Shown: positions 9,191 to 18,666 of the stretch, one piece after another | How positions within the stretch are numbered: the first letter of the stretch is position 1 | Layout of the letters: each line of letters starts with the position of its first letter | Assembly (NCBI RefSeq): GCF_004328075.1 | Contig: NZ_SJFN01000003.1 | Location: 68,292 to 132,291 of the forward strand | Direction: 5' to 3' | From: Siculibacillus lacustris | GTDB taxonomy: Bacteria > Pseudomonadota > Alphaproteobacteria > Rhizobiales > Ancalomicrobiaceae | DNA: 64,000 bases | Translations under genes and position numbers: made by a program | Notes under the pieces: model-generated | What the model was told of the DNA's origin: nothing | What the model saw: only the letters and a program-made list of their open reading frames with translations | Database searches by the model: none

Positions 9191-9987
9191 ACGGGACCGG
9201 CTCCGGCCCGGCGGCGATCGAGACCGGCCGGGATCGTGCGGCGATCGAGATCGCCGGGCTGACCCTCGCCTTCGGGCAGGACGAGAACCGCGTGACGGTG
9301 CTCGACCGACTCGATCTCACCGTCGCGGTGGGCGAGTTCGTGGCGGTGGTCGGTCCCTCCGGGGTCGGCAAGTCGACGCTGCTCAGGGTGATCGCCGGGC
9401 TCGCCCGGGCCGATGCCGGGGAGGTACGGGTCGCGGCGCGCGCCGACGGCGGGCCGCCGGTGGCGATGGTGTTCCAGGACGCGCGGTTGCTGCCGTGGCG
9501 ACGGGTGATCGACAACGTCGCCTTCGGGCTCGAGCGGCTGCGGCTGCCGGCTGCGGAGCGGCGGCGGCGGGCGGCGGCGGCGCTCGATCTGGTCGGGCTC
9601 TCGACATTGGCAGCCCGCTGGCCGCGCGAATTGTCGGGCGGTCAGCGCCAGCGGGTGGCGCTCGCCCGGGCGCTGGCGGTCGAGCCGGACATCCTGCTGA
9701 TGGACGAGCCGTTCTCGGCGCTCGACGCGGTCACCCGCGAGGGTCTGCAGGCGGAGCTGATCCGGATCCGCGCGGCGACCGGCAAGACCGTGGTGTTCGT
9801 CACCCACGACATCGAAGAGGCGACCTTCCTCGCCGATCGGGTGGTGGTGCTGGCCGGGTCGCCCGGTCGCATATCGGTCGAACGCCGGATCGACGAGCCG
9901 CATCCGCGCGTCCGCCGCAGTCGCGACCGCGCCGCGACCAACGACGCGTTGCGCTCCGATCTGGTCTCGGACGGCGAGGCGATCTGA
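9178..9987 (+). CDS. ABC transporter ATP-binding protein, SsuB/TauB family
   Basis: This 269-residue ATPase energises the preceding permease. Walker A GPSGVGKS is at 59-66, the signature is [14 protein letters not shown], Walker B is ILLMDEPFSALD, and the switch His is in VTHDIEEA. VFQDARLLPWR is the SsuB/TauB-type Q-loop. It overlaps the permease gene by 13 bp. Two in-frame ATGs, at 9166 and 9178, are possible starts; I use the second. Tandem hairpins follow the stop codon. Confidence 0.9.
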   Translation: MAGVNGTGSGPAAIETGRDRAAIEIAGLTLAFGQDENRVTVLDRLDLTVAVGEFVAVVGPSGVGKSTLLRVIAGLARADAGEVRVAARADGGPPVAMVFQDARLLPWRRVIDNVAFGLERLRLPAAERRRRAAAALDLVGLSTLAARWPRELSGGQRQRVALARALAVEPDILLMDEPFSALDAVTREGLQAELIRIRAATGKTVVFVTHDIEEATFLADRVVVLAGSPGRISVERRIDEPHPRVRRSRDRAATNDALRSDLVSDGEAI

Positions 9988-10045
9988 GCGGCGCGAGTGT
10001 CGCGCCGCCGCACGTCGACGATCCTAGCGGCGGGTGTCCCGCCGC
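9988..10045. terminator. Two adjacent hairpins between convergent genes
   Basis: The first stem is GCGGCGCGA/TCGCGCCGC at 9988-10008 with loop GTG, starting directly after the stop of the ATPase. The second is GCGGCGGG/CCCGCCGC at 10027-10045 with loop TGT. Neither has a long T-run. They probably act as a bidirectional terminator for the ATPase gene and the SDR gene. Confidence 0.6.
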
Positions 10046-10056
10046 GTGGCGCCGCG

Positions 10057-10839
10057 TCACGGCATGAACTGGCCGCCGTCGACCTCGAGGATCTGGCCGG
10101 TGACGTAGCCGCTCGCCGCGTTGGAGGCGAGGTAGAGGAAGGTGCCGGCGCAGTCCTCGGCGCGGCCGAGCCGGCCCATCGGGATGCCGGCGGCGATCTT
10201 GGCCTTGGCCTCGGCATCCTTCTCGGCGTGGAAGGCGGTGTCGATGGTGCCCGGCGACAGGGTGTTGAAGCGGATGCGGTCGCGGCCGTGGGCATTGACC
10301 CAATTCTTCTGGACGTTGTGCAGCCAGGCCTTGGCGGCGCCGTAGAGGCCGCCGCCGGGACCGCCGCCGCGCCAACCGGCGATCGAGCCGACCAGGATCA
10401 CGCCGGCCGGCTGGCCGCTGGCTTCCGCCGAGGCGGCGAGATGCGGCAACGCCGCCTTGGTCATCATCGTCGCCGAGCGGGCGTTGAGATCGATCACCGC
10501 GGCGAAGAAGGCGTCGTCGACCTCGTCGAGCGGCTTGCGGGCGACGAGGCCGCCGGCGTTGTTGATCAGCACGTCGAGGCCGCCGAAACGGGCGACGAAC
10601 TCGGCGACCAGACGGCCGCAGGCGGCGGTGTCGGTGACGTCGGCTGTGAAGAAGGCGGCCTCGCCGCCGGCGGCGCGCATCGCCGCGAGGCGGGCGTCGA
10701 GGTCGGCGGGGGCGGTGCGCGCCGCCAGCCCGACCCGGGCACCCTGGGCGGCGAAGGCTTCCGCCGCGGCCAGGCCGATGCCGCGGCTGGCGCCGGTGAT
10801 CAGGACGCGGCGGCCGCGCAGATCGTCGAACAAGGCCAT
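10057..10839 (-). CDS. SDR family NAD(P)-dependent oxidoreductase
   Basis: This classical short-chain dehydrogenase/reductase has 260 residues. The cofactor motif TGASRGIG is at 15-22 and NNAG at 93-96. The catalytic triad is Ser152, Tyr166 and Lys170 (YGAAK). Arg41 after the second strand hints at NADP preference. The C-terminal GYVTGQILEVDGGQFMP is usual for 3-oxoacyl-reductase-like SDRs. The substrate is unknown. It is transcribed away from the FAD oxidoreductase at 11333 and need not share its pathway. Confidence 0.9.
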   Translation of the reverse strand: MALFDDLRGRRVLITGASRGIGLAAAEAFAAQGARVGLAARTAPADLDARLAAMRAAGGEAAFFTADVTDTAACGRLVAEFVARFGGLDVLINNAGGLVARKPLDEVDDAFFAAVIDLNARSATMMTKAALPHLAASAEASGQPAGVILVGSIAGWRGGGPGGGLYGAAKAWLHNVQKNWVNAHGRDRIRFNTLSPGTIDTAFHAEKDAEAKAKIAAGIPMGRLGRAEDCAGTFLYLASNAASGYVTGQILEVDGGQFMP

Positions 10840-11332
10840 GGGATGACACTCCTCGGGGCGCGGCCGTCGGAGGACGGCGCGGGCGCAGGCCCGACCTTCG
10901 GGGCGGGCGGTGGGACGACCTTCGTCTAGATCCGCGCCGGGTAGGGGTCAAGCGCACGCCGCCGATCGCCGCCGCCGGAGTGATCGCCCGAGGGTACGTT
11001 CGTTCCTTCGCGAACGACGGTCCGGCAGCGGCGCAACGAAGATGTCGTCTGCGCAAGGATCGGGCGAAGATGGTTCCGAAACCGGCACGATCTGCGAAAC
11101 ATTCGACCTCGACGCCGCGCGGGCTCGGGCGCAGGATCGCCGGACCTCGAACGCCGCCGCCGGCGTGGACCCGACACCCGTCGGCGCCGCGGTGCGTCGC
11201 GTGACGCCTTCATTCGGAGATTTTCGACATCATGCAGCGGACGAGCGGAGCGCGGCGAGACGCGGCGACGGCCTGGGCAACGGCATCGGCGCCGCGCCGC
11301 GCGGATCGGACCCCCTCGACCGGAGCGGTCCG
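10840..11332. other. Divergent intergenic region
   Basis: These 493 bp between the SDR and FAD-oxidoreductase genes hold no convincing gene. A weak inverted repeat, CGTTCG/CGAACG with an 8-base spacer at 10997-11016, is the only structure noted. A long in-frame extension upstream of 11333 is low-complexity and is not taken as coding. Confidence 0.55.
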
Positions 11333-12658
11333 ATGAGCGGCGACGCAGCCGCCGGCGGCGCCACGATCCCGGATTTTCCGCCGTCGCTGTGGGCGGCGGT
11401 GACGCCGCCGCGGGCGGTCACCACGTCGCTCGCCGGCGAGGTGCGCGCCGACGTGGCGGTGATCGGCGCCGGCTTCACCGGGCTGACCACGGCGCTGCGC
11501 CTCGCCGAGCGCGGCCGGTCGGTGGTGATCGTCGAAGCGGCGGCGGTCGGTTGGGGCGCCTCGGGGCGCAACAACGGTCAGGTCATCCCGACCATGACCG
11601 GGGCCGAGCCCGACGCCATGGCGCGACGCTTCGGCGCGGTCGGCGAACGCTTCGCGCAGCTCGTCGCCGACAGCGCGCAAGGCCTGTTCGATCTGATCCG
11701 CGAGAAGGGCATCGCCTGTGAGGCGGTGCAGAACGGTTGGTTCCAGCCGGCGCATTCGCCCGGCCGGGTGAAATTGTCGGCGATGCGGGTCGAGGCCTGG
11801 GCGCGACGTGGCGCGCCGGTGCGGCTCCTCGACAAGGCCGAGACCGCGACGCTGATCGGCTCGACCGACTGGTACGGCGGCATGCTCAATGCCTCGGGCG
11901 GCCACGTCAATCCGCTGGCGTTGGCCCGCGGGCTCGCCGATGCGGCGGTGGCGGCCGGCGCCCGTCTCTACGAGGCGACGCCGGCGACCGGGATCGAACG
12001 CACGTCCGCCGGTTGGGTGGTCACGACGCCGCAGGGTCGGGTGATCGTCGATCAGGTGATGCTCGCCTCGAACGGCTACACCGATGCCTTCGTGCCCGAT
12101 CTCCAGCCGCGCATCGCCCATTCGCTGGTGCCGGTGACCTCGTGGCAGATGGCGACCGCGCCACAGCCCGAAGCGATCCGCGCGACGGTTCTGCCCGGTC
12201 GGCAGGCGCTGTCCGACACCCACGGCGATCTGCGCTTCTTCCGCTGGGACGCGCGCGGGCGGCTGGTCACCGGCGGGGCGCTGATGGTCCCCTTCGACGG
12301 CGCGGCGCGGCTGCAGAAGCTGGTCGGCGAGCGCCTTGCGAAGATCTTCCCGCAGATGGGCGTGCCGACCTTCGACTACGTGTGGAACGGCCGCATCGGC
12401 ATGACCGCCGATCGCATGCCGCGCTTCCATGCTGTCGCGCCGGGGCTGTGGGCGTGGTGCGCCTGCAACGGCCGCGGCGTCGCCCTGTCGGTGGCGCTCG
12501 GGCAGGTGTTCGCCGACGCGATCGCCGGCACGGCGCCGGCCGATCTGGCGGTGCCGTTGACCGCGGTGCGGCCTTTGCCGTTCCATGGCATCGGCACTCG
12601 GGTGGCGCCCCTGATGCTCGGCTGGTACCGCTTCAAGGACAGCCGCGAACTCGCCTGA
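11333..12658 (+). CDS. FAD-dependent oxidoreductase (DAO / PuuB-like family)
   Basis: This 441-residue flavoprotein resembles gamma-glutamylputrescine oxidase and other secondary-amine or D-amino-acid oxidases. The N-terminal Rossmann motif is VIGAGFTG (43-50), followed by GWGASGRNNGQV, the segment that in PuuB-like enzymes wraps the flavin. The C-terminal NGRIGMTADRMPRF and CACNGRGVALS close the FAD site. The ATG at 11333 has a GGAG site about seven bases upstream. The next gene begins 41 bp downstream on the same strand, so it probably starts the operon that includes the ATC-hydrolase-like protein and the Liv-type transporter. It probably oxidises an imported amine or amino acid. Confidence 0.87.
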   Translation: MSGDAAAGGATIPDFPPSLWAAVTPPRAVTTSLAGEVRADVAVIGAGFTGLTTALRLAERGRSVVIVEAAAVGWGASGRNNGQVIPTMTGAEPDAMARRFGAVGERFAQLVADSAQGLFDLIREKGIACEAVQNGWFQPAHSPGRVKLSAMRVEAWARRGAPVRLLDKAETATLIGSTDWYGGMLNASGGHVNPLALARGLADAAVAAGARLYEATPATGIERTSAGWVVTTPQGRVIVDQVMLASNGYTDAFVPDLQPRIAHSLVPVTSWQMATAPQPEAIRATVLPGRQALSDTHGDLRFFRWDARGRLVTGGALMVPFDGAARLQKLVGERLAKIFPQMGVPTFDYVWNGRIGMTADRMPRFHAVAPGLWAWCACNGRGVALSVALGQVFADAIAGTAPADLAVPLTAVRPLPFHGIGTRVAPLMLGWYRFKDSRELA

Positions 12659-12699
12659 CCGTTCAACCGACTTCCCATCGACGAAGGACCCGTGATCCC

Positions 12700-13206
12700 A
12701 TGTCCGAGACCACCGACGCCGGCCGTTTGGTTCCGATCGAATGGCTGCAGGGCGCCTTCACCATGCGGGCGGCGGCCTACGCCAACATGTTCGACGTGCT
12801 GCGCGAGGCCTTCGGCACCGAGCGCGCGGTCGAACTGGTCGGCGAGGCGACGCGGCGGATGGGCGTGACCATGGGGGCGAAGTTCGCCGACCTCGGTCCG
12901 GCCAATCTCGCCGGCCTCAAGGATCGCTTCCTCGGCGGCATTCCGGCCGGCGAGGTGATCTTCCAGCCGGAAATCCGGCAATGCGACGATGAGCGCCTGG
13001 AGATCAAGTTCCACCGCTGTCCGCTCAAGGAAGCGTGGCAGGCGATGGGGCGCTCCGACGAAGATCTCGAGCTCCTGTGCAAGGCCGGCGGCGCCATCGA
13101 CGGTGGCCTGTTCAAGGCGGCGGGCTTCGTCTTCAAGGGCGAGACCTGGAAGCCCGGCGACGAGGGCTGTTGCCGGCTGATCGTCGAGCCCGGAGCACCG
13201 GCCTGA
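12700..13206 (+). CDS. L-2-amino-thiazoline-4-carboxylate (ATC) hydrolase-like protein
   Basis: This 168-residue protein belongs to the ATC_hydrolase-like family. HRCPLKEAWQAMG (Cys107) and ELLCKAGGAIDGGLF (Cys127, Asp134) match the conserved Cys-containing core, but the C-terminus (CCRL) is more divergent than in the copy at 17886. Characterised members open the thiazoline ring of ATC on the way to L-cysteine, while many relatives have no known substrate. A DNA-binding role is not suggested by anything visible. It lies between the FAD oxidoreductase and the binding-protein gene of a Liv-type transporter, all on the plus strand. Confidence 0.75.
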   Translation: MSETTDAGRLVPIEWLQGAFTMRAAAYANMFDVLREAFGTERAVELVGEATRRMGVTMGAKFADLGPANLAGLKDRFLGGIPAGEVIFQPEIRQCDDERLEIKFHRCPLKEAWQAMGRSDEDLELLCKAGGAIDGGLFKAAGFVFKGETWKPGDEGCCRLIVEPGAPA

Positions 13207-13299
13207 GCGGCGCTCCGCCTTCGGAACACCCGCATTCGTCGATCCCCGACCGATCCCTACGCCTTCGGCCGTGCGCGGCCTCGCCAGGAGACCCTACCC

Positions 13300-14418
13300 A
13301 TGACCCTCATCCGTCGGACGTTCATCGGCCTCGCGCTGGCCGCCCCCGTCCTCTTCGTCGCCTCGGCCGACGCCGCCGATGCGATCCGCCTCGGCTACCA
13401 GCTGCCGCTGACCGGCAACACCGCCCAGTACGGCCAGGACTTCAAGACCGCCGCCGAGATCGCCCTCGACCGCTTCAACGCCTCGGGCCGACTGCCGGTC
13501 AAGGTCGAGATCGTCTATGAGGACAGCCGCTCGGACGCCAAGGAAGGCGTGGCGATCGCCCGCAAGTTCGTCGACGACGAGAAGATCGTCGGCGTGCTCG
13601 GCGACTTCACCTCGGGCGTGTCGATCGCCGCGGCCCAGGTCTACAAGGAGGCCGGCATGCCGCAGCTGTCGCAGACGGCGTCGCATCCCGACTTCACCAA
13701 GATCTCGGAATGGCAGTTCCGCAACATCACCACCCAGGCCGGCGAAGGTCCCTACAACGCCAACTGGATCCTGTCGAAGGGCTACAAGAAGGTCGCGGTG
13801 ATCGCCGAGCAGACCGATTGGGGCCAGAGCGTCGTCCAGTATTTCGCCGCCGAACTCGCCGCCAAGGGCGGCACGGTGGTGTTCACCGAGTTCTTCAATC
13901 GCGGCCTGCCCGACTTCCGCGCGCTGATCACCAAGATCCAGCGCGACAAGCCCGATGCCATCTACACCGGCTTCTTCTACGAGGACGGGGCCAATTTCCT
14001 CAAGCAGGCCAAGCAGCTCGGCGTCACCACGCCGATCTTCTCGACGTCCGCCGCCCACAATCAGAAGATCGTCGAACTGGCCGGCGCCGATGCCGAAGGC
14101 CTGAGCCTGACCACCAACTTCCTGCCCAACAGCCCGCGCCCCGAGGTCAAGAACTTCGTCGACGCCTGGGTCAAGGCGCGCGGCGCCGAGCCGGGCCAGT
14201 TCCCGGCGCAGGCCTTCGACGCGGTCAACATCATGCTCGACGCGGTGGTGAAGACCTACCCGAAGACCACCCGCGCCTCGGTGCGCGAGGCGCTCGCCGC
14301 CACCAAGGACTTCCCCGGCGTGACCGGGCTGACCACCTTCGACGCCAATCGCGAGCCGCAGAAGCAGCTCTCCAAGGCGCGGGTGATCGGCGGCCAGTTC
14401 ACCGCGGTCAGCGAGTGA
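13300..14418 (+). CDS. Branched-chain amino-acid-type ABC transporter substrate-binding protein
   Basis: This 372-residue type I periplasmic binding protein starts with a signal peptide (about 24 residues, cleavage near ADA-AD). The mature sequence opens with IRLGYQLPLTGNTAQYGQ, the usual LivJ-like start. GVLGDFTSGVSIAAAQVYKEAG and FNRGLPDFRALITKIQRDKPDAIY are standard lobes of the fold. The start ATG at 13300 has an AGGAGA site upstream. A strong hairpin lies between it and the permease genes. The ligand is unknown; the enzyme neighbours suggest an amine, amino acid or thiazoline compound. Confidence 0.9.
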   Translation: MTLIRRTFIGLALAAPVLFVASADAADAIRLGYQLPLTGNTAQYGQDFKTAAEIALDRFNASGRLPVKVEIVYEDSRSDAKEGVAIARKFVDDEKIVGVLGDFTSGVSIAAAQVYKEAGMPQLSQTASHPDFTKISEWQFRNITTQAGEGPYNANWILSKGYKKVAVIAEQTDWGQSVVQYFAAELAAKGGTVVFTEFFNRGLPDFRALITKIQRDKPDAIYTGFFYEDGANFLKQAKQLGVTTPIFSTSAAHNQKIVELAGADAEGLSLTTNFLPNSPRPEVKNFVDAWVKARGAEPGQFPAQAFDAVNIMLDAVVKTYPKTTRASVREALAATKDFPGVTGLTTFDANREPQKQLSKARVIGGQFTAVSE

Positions 14419-14425
14419 GAGGGTT

Positions 14426-14457
14426 CGATCGGCCGGGGGGCGACGCCCGGCCGATCG
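14426..14457 (+). terminator. Perfect 12 bp hairpin between binding-protein and permease genes
   Basis: CGATCGGCCGGG pairs with CCCGGCCGATCG over an 8-base loop. No T-run follows. Such hairpins between a binding-protein gene and its permeases usually protect the upstream mRNA and lower downstream expression, which suits the higher amount of binding protein needed. Confidence 0.65.
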
Positions 14458-14479
14458 CGCCACGACGACGTCCGGGGGC

Positions 14480-15409
14480 GTGAAGGGGCAGACGGTGTTC
14501 GATCCCTATTATCTGCAGCAATTGGCGATCGGTCTGTCGCAAGGGGTGATCTATGCCCTGATGGCGATCGGCTTCACGCTGATCTTCGGCGTGCTCAACG
14601 TCGTCAACTTCGCTCACGGCGAGATCTACACGCTCGGCGCCTTCGTCGGGCTCTTGGTAATCACTGCGCTCGCGCCGCCGCTGCTCGTGGTGGTACTGGT
14701 GGTGGCGGCGGTCGGAGCGGCCTTCGGCGTCGGGCTGGAGCGGATCGCCTTCAAGCCGTTCCGCCGCTTCTCCGACGAGGCCTCGCTGAAGTCGCGGGCG
14801 ATGCGCGAATCGACGCTGATGTCGTCGCTCGCGGTGTCGATCGTGGCGCGCGAGGGCCTCGAACTGGCCTTCGGCTCGCAGATGCAGACCCTGCCTTTCG
14901 ATCAGTTGATCAACAAACCGATCGCGCTGGGGCCGATCACCATCGTCACCGGCGACGTGATCATCTTCGCCGTCGCCGCGGTGATGCTGATCGGCCTGCA
15001 GTGGCTGCTCACCCGCACCCGAGTGGGGCTGGCCATCCGCGCCGTCTCGGCCAATCCGCTCGGGGCCAAATACGTCGGGATCGACACCGACCGGACGATC
15101 ATCCTGACCTTCGCCATCGGCTCGATGATGGGGGCGGCGGCGGGCGTGCTGGTCGGGCTCTATTACGGGGCGATCTTCCCGGCGATGGGCTTCGTGCCGG
15201 GGATCAAGGCCTTCGTGGCGATGGTGATGGGCGGGCTGTCGTCGATTCCGGGCGCGGTGATCTGCGCGCTGCTGCTGGGGCTGTCGGAAGGCCTCGCCAC
15301 CACCTTCATCTCCTCGAACTGGGCCGACATGGTCGCCTACGGCTTCCTGATCGTCACCCTGATCTTCTTCCCGCAGGGACTCTTCGGAGCGGGGAGGGAA
15401 CGTGTCTGA
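14480..15409 (+). CDS. Branched-chain amino-acid-type ABC transporter permease (LivH family)
   Basis: This inner-membrane permease has 309 residues and about eight spans. YALMAIGFTLIFGVLNVVNFAHGE near the N-terminus is the LivH signature. RAVSANPLGAKYVGID is the cytoplasmic loop that contacts the ATPases. The start is a GTG at 14480; a GTG at 14495 is also possible. It overlaps the next permease gene by 8 bp. Confidence 0.92.
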   Translation: MKGQTVFDPYYLQQLAIGLSQGVIYALMAIGFTLIFGVLNVVNFAHGEIYTLGAFVGLLVITALAPPLLVVVLVVAAVGAAFGVGLERIAFKPFRRFSDEASLKSRAMRESTLMSSLAVSIVAREGLELAFGSQMQTLPFDQLINKPIALGPITIVTGDVIIFAVAAVMLIGLQWLLTRTRVGLAIRAVSANPLGAKYVGIDTDRTIILTFAIGSMMGAAAGVLVGLYYGAIFPAMGFVPGIKAFVAMVMGGLSSIPGAVICALLLGLSEGLATTFISSNWADMVAYGFLIVTLIFFPQGLFGAGRERV

Positions 15410-16406
15410 GATCCGCCGCCTGATCCGTCCGGTGCCGATTCTCCTCGCGCTGGTGATCTTCGTCGCCGTGCCGCTCGGGCTCGCCCAGTTCGGCAAGGGC
15501 TATTTCTTCCAGATCGCCAATCTGGTGCTGATCTTCGCGCTGCTCGCTGCGTCGCTGCATCTGGTCGCCGGCGTCGCCGGGCTGCTGCACCTCGGCCACG
15601 CCGCCTTCTACGGCATCGGCGCCTATGTCGCGGCGCTGCTCGGCACCGAACTGAAGCTCGGCTTCCTGTGGGGCCTGCCGGCCGGGGGGCTCGCCGCGGC
15701 GGTGTTGGCGCTGATCGTGGCGCTGCCGACCATGCGGCTGGTGTCGATCTATTTCGCGGTGGCGACCCTGGCGATCGGCCAGATGATCCACACCGTGCTG
15801 CTCAACTGGGTGAGCCTCACCAAGGGGCCGAACGGCGTGCTGCTGTTCTCGGGCATCAAGCTGTTCGGCTGGGCGGCCAAGACGCCGGTGGCGATCTATT
15901 TCGTTGTGGCGGTGGTGGTCGCGGCGTCGATCTTCGCCATCCACCGGCTCGGGCATTCCTATTACGGCAATGCGCTGCGGTCGCTGCGCGAGGACGACCA
16001 GTGCGCCGACGCCATGGGCATCGATACGGTGCGGCTGAAGATCGAGGTGTTCACGCTGTCGGCCTTCTTCGCCGGCATCGCCGGGGCGCTGTGGGCCTAT
16101 ACCACCGGCTACGTCTCGCCGACCGATTTCAACTTCTCCAACTCGATCCTGGTGCTGGCGATGGTGGTGGTCGGCGGGCTCGGGTCGCTGCCCGGCGCGA
16201 TCATCGGGGCCTTCCTGCTGATCCTGCTGCCCGAAGTGCTGCGCGGCTTCGGCGACGTGCGCAACGTGCTGGTCGGCCTCGTCATGTTCTTCTCGATCCT
16301 GTTCCTGCCGAAGGGCCTGTTCGGCGAAGTCTCGGCGCTGACCTTCGTGCGCCGCCATTTCGGCCGGAGTCAAAATCGCGTCCCGGGCGGGGAGGTCGGC
16401 TGGTGA
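15402..16406 (+). CDS. Branched-chain amino-acid-type ABC transporter permease (LivM family)
   Basis: This second membrane subunit has 334 residues and about nine to ten spans. The sequence [21 protein letters not shown] is the LivM counterpart of the LivH signature, and [14 protein letters not shown] is the ATPase-contact loop. It overlaps livH-like by 8 bp and the livG-like gene by 4 bp (GTGA), so the three genes are coupled. Confidence 0.92.
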   Translation: MSEIRRLIRPVPILLALVIFVAVPLGLAQFGKGYFFQIANLVLIFALLAASLHLVAGVAGLLHLGHAAFYGIGAYVAALLGTELKLGFLWGLPAGGLAAAVLALIVALPTMRLVSIYFAVATLAIGQMIHTVLLNWVSLTKGPNGVLLFSGIKLFGWAAKTPVAIYFVVAVVVAASIFAIHRLGHSYYGNALRSLREDDQCADAMGIDTVRLKIEVFTLSAFFAGIAGALWAYTTGYVSPTDFNFSNSILVLAMVVVGGLGSLPGAIIGAFLLILLPEVLRGFGDVRNVLVGLVMFFSILFLPKGLFGEVSALTFVRRHFGRSQNRVPGGEVGW

Positions 16407-17158
16407 GCGCGCTGATCGAGATCGACCATCTCACCCGACGGTTCGGCGGCCTGTTGGCGGTCGACGACGTCTCGACGGCGGTGGCGCCCGGCGAATTGGT
16501 CGGGCTGATCGGCCCGAACGGCGCCGGCAAGACCACGCTGTTCAACCTGATCTCCGGCTTCACGCCGCCGACCAGCGGCACGGTGCGCTTCAAGGGCGAG
16601 GCGATCCGCGGGCTCAAACCCCATCAGATCGCCGGCCGCGGTCTCTCCCGCACCTTCCAGAACCTGCGGATCTTCCCCAACATGTCGGTGTTCGACAACG
16701 TCTCGGTCGGCGCAGTCGGGGCGATGGGCCAGTCGGCCCTCGGGGCGGTGTTCGGCGGACGGCGACGGTCGGATGCGATCACCGCGCGGACCTTCGAGGC
16801 GCTCGAGCGCGTCGGGCTGACCGCGCAGGCCCACGAGTTGGCGGCGAACCTCTCCTATGGGCGGCGGAAATATCTGGAGATCGCCCGCGCCCTGGCGATG
16901 AAGCCGGATCTGCTGATCCTCGACGAACCGGCGGCCGGGCTCGACGATTCCGAGACCGCCGAGCTCGCCCGCTTCATCCGCACCCTCAACGGCGAGGGCC
17001 TGGCGATCATGCTGGTCGAGCACGACATGAACCTGGTCATGGGGATCTGTTCGCGGGTGGTGGTGCTGGCCTCGGGCCGCAAGATCGCCGATGCGGCGCC
17101 GGCCGAGGTGCGCGCCGATCCGGCGGTACTCGAAGCCTATCTGGGGGTCGAGGCATGA
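16403..17158 (+). CDS. ABC transporter ATP-binding protein (LivG family)
   Basis: This 251-residue ATPase has Walker A GPNGAGKT at 37-44, signature [14 protein letters not shown], Walker [13 protein letters not shown] and the switch [10 protein letters not shown]. The Tyr in the signature is usual for LivG. It starts at GTG 16403 inside the stop of the LivM-like gene and overlaps the LivF-like gene by 4 bp. Confidence 0.92.
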   Translation: MSALIEIDHLTRRFGGLLAVDDVSTAVAPGELVGLIGPNGAGKTTLFNLISGFTPPTSGTVRFKGEAIRGLKPHQIAGRGLSRTFQNLRIFPNMSVFDNVSVGAVGAMGQSALGAVFGGRRRSDAITARTFEALERVGLTAQAHELAANLSYGRRKYLEIARALAMKPDLLILDEPAAGLDDSETAELARFIRTLNGEGLAIMLVEHDMNLVMGICSRVVVLASGRKIADAAPAEVRADPAVLEAYLGVEA

Positions 17159-17865
17159 ACCTGCTCGAGGTGCGCGGCGTCACCGTGACCATGGGCGTGC
17201 AGGAGATTCTGCACGGCGTCGACCTCGACGTGCCGGCGAACGGCATCGTCGCGGTGCTCGGCTCGAACGGCGTCGGCAAGACCACATTGATGCGGACCAT
17301 CTCCGGGGTCTATCGCGCCAAGTCCGGGACCATCCGGCTGGCCGGCGAGGACATCACGGGATTGAAGAGCCACGCCATCGTGGCGCGCGGCCTGTCCCAG
17401 GCGCCGGAAGGGCGGCAGATCTTCGCGCCGATGTCGGTGCGCGAGAATCTGGTGATCGGCGGCGGTCGCCACGGGCTCGCCGAGCTCGACCGGGTGCTGG
17501 CGCTGTTCCCCAAGCTCGGCGAGAGGATGGGCCAGATCGCCGGCTCGCTGTCGGGCGGCGAGCAGCAGATGCTGTGCATCGCCCGCGCCCTGATGGCCAA
17601 GCCGAAGATCCTGCTGCTCGACGAGCCGTCGCTGGGGCTTGCCCCGAAGCTGGTCAAGACCATCTTCGATCTGGTCGCGGCGATCCGCGCCGAGGGGATC
17701 TCGATCCTGATCGTCGAGCAGAACGCCCGCGCCGCGCTGCGCATCGCCGACCGCGCGGCGGTGATGGAGGGCGGCCGCATCGGCCTCGAGGGTCCGGCGG
17801 CGACCATCGCCGAAGATCCGCGGGTGGTCGAAGCCTATCTCGGCGGCCATGGGACGGCCGCCTGA
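17155..17865 (+). CDS. ABC transporter ATP-binding protein (LivF family)
   Basis: This 236-residue partner ATPase has Walker A GSNGVGKT at 36-43, Q-loop APEGRQIF, signature LSGGEQQMLCIARAL and Walker B ILLLDEPSLGLAP, all typical of LivF. The ATG overlaps the stop of the LivG-like gene (ATGA). The second ATC-hydrolase gene follows after 20 bp. Confidence 0.92.
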   Translation: MNLLEVRGVTVTMGVQEILHGVDLDVPANGIVAVLGSNGVGKTTLMRTISGVYRAKSGTIRLAGEDITGLKSHAIVARGLSQAPEGRQIFAPMSVRENLVIGGGRHGLAELDRVLALFPKLGERMGQIAGSLSGGEQQMLCIARALMAKPKILLLDEPSLGLAPKLVKTIFDLVAAIRAEGISILIVEQNARAALRIADRAAVMEGGRIGLEGPAATIAEDPRVVEAYLGGHGTAA

Positions 17866-17885
17866 CGCCAACCTGGGAGACGACC

Positions 17886-18353
17886 GTGGTGCAGCCGATC
17901 ATCGAACGCCGCCGGATCGAAGCGGAAATCCTCAAACACGTCTACGACGTGCTGAGCGCCGGCCACGGCGAAGCGGTGGCGAAGGCGACGATCGACGCGG
18001 CGGTGTCGCGTTCGGCGGTGGCGCAAGGGGCGAAGTTCCGCGCCGAGCTCGGCCGTGACCCGGATCTCGCCGATTTCGCGGCGATCCTGCCGGCGTGGAC
18101 CGCCAACGACGCGCTGGTGATCGAGGTGCACGAGGCGACTCCCGAGACCCTGTCGTTCGACGTCACCCGCTGCCGCTATGCCGAGATGTATCGCGACATG
18201 GGGCTCGGGGCGATCGGGCATCTGTTGTCGTGCAATCGTGACGGCGAATTCTGCACCGGCTACAATCCGGCGATGAAGCTCGAGCGCAGCGAGACGCTGA
18301 TGCAGGGTGGCAAGCGCTGCGACTTCCGCTATCGGATGGAACCGACGGGCTGA
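17886..18353 (+). CDS. L-2-amino-thiazoline-4-carboxylate (ATC) hydrolase family protein
   Basis: This 155-residue protein is the more canonical of two ATC-hydrolase-like proteins here. The core DVTRCRYAEMYRDMG (Cys96), GHLLSCNRDGEF (Cys116), TLMQGG and a closing CDFR (Cys145) fit the family closely. Known enzymes hydrolyse the thiazoline ring to N- or S-carbamoyl-cysteine. The start is taken as GTG 17886 with GGGAGA upstream; a second GTG at 17889 is equally possible. It follows the Liv-type ATPases by 20 bp and precedes, after a repeat-filled gap, an M20 amidohydrolase that could remove a carbamoyl or acyl group. Confidence 0.82.
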   Translation: MVQPIIERRRIEAEILKHVYDVLSAGHGEAVAKATIDAAVSRSAVAQGAKFRAELGRDPDLADFAAILPAWTANDALVIEVHEATPETLSFDVTRCRYAEMYRDMGLGAIGHLLSCNRDGEFCTGYNPAMKLERSETLMQGGKRCDFRYRMEPTG

Positions 18354-18460
18354 GGGGTGGCAATCCTGCGATTTCCGGCGCGGTGGGACCGCGACGAGCA
18401 GCGGTCCGGACGCCGCGACGATCACCGATGCCGTTGGATCGACGAGCCTTTCCGCACCGT

Positions 18461-18580
18461 CCTCTCCCCCCTCGAGGGGGAGAGACAGAGAGGGGGGCAG
18501 GGCTTCTCCACTGCGACGACATCGAGGGACACGACCGCCGAGCCCCCCTCCCTGTCCCTCCCCCTCGAGGGGGGAGGGGA
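18461..18580. repeat. Intergenic inverted-repeat element, copy 1
   Basis: The 120 bp unit begins with CCTCTCCCCCCTCGAG and ends with a near reverse complement of it (CTCGAGGGGGGAGGGGA). Each arm also carries an internal CCCTCGAGGGGG palindrome, and about 35 bp lie between the arms. It is almost identical to the copy at 18667 and related to the element at 32926. Such GC-rich palindromic units are frequent between genes in Rhizobiales. No gene lies in it. Confidence 0.8.
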
Positions 18581-18666
18581 CGAAGTGGATGGGGTGATCG
18601 GACCTCGAAGAGCCAACGCGCGGCAACGGCCGAGCCGTGATGATCCGAAGGTCATCGCCACAGGGT

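Noticed and set aside
10910..11332. An N-terminal extension of the FAD oxidoreductase frame
   Set aside because: The extra 141 residues are Arg/Ser/Ala-rich with no conserved pattern; the family starts shortly before the GAGFTG motif, and ATG 11333 has a ribosome site.
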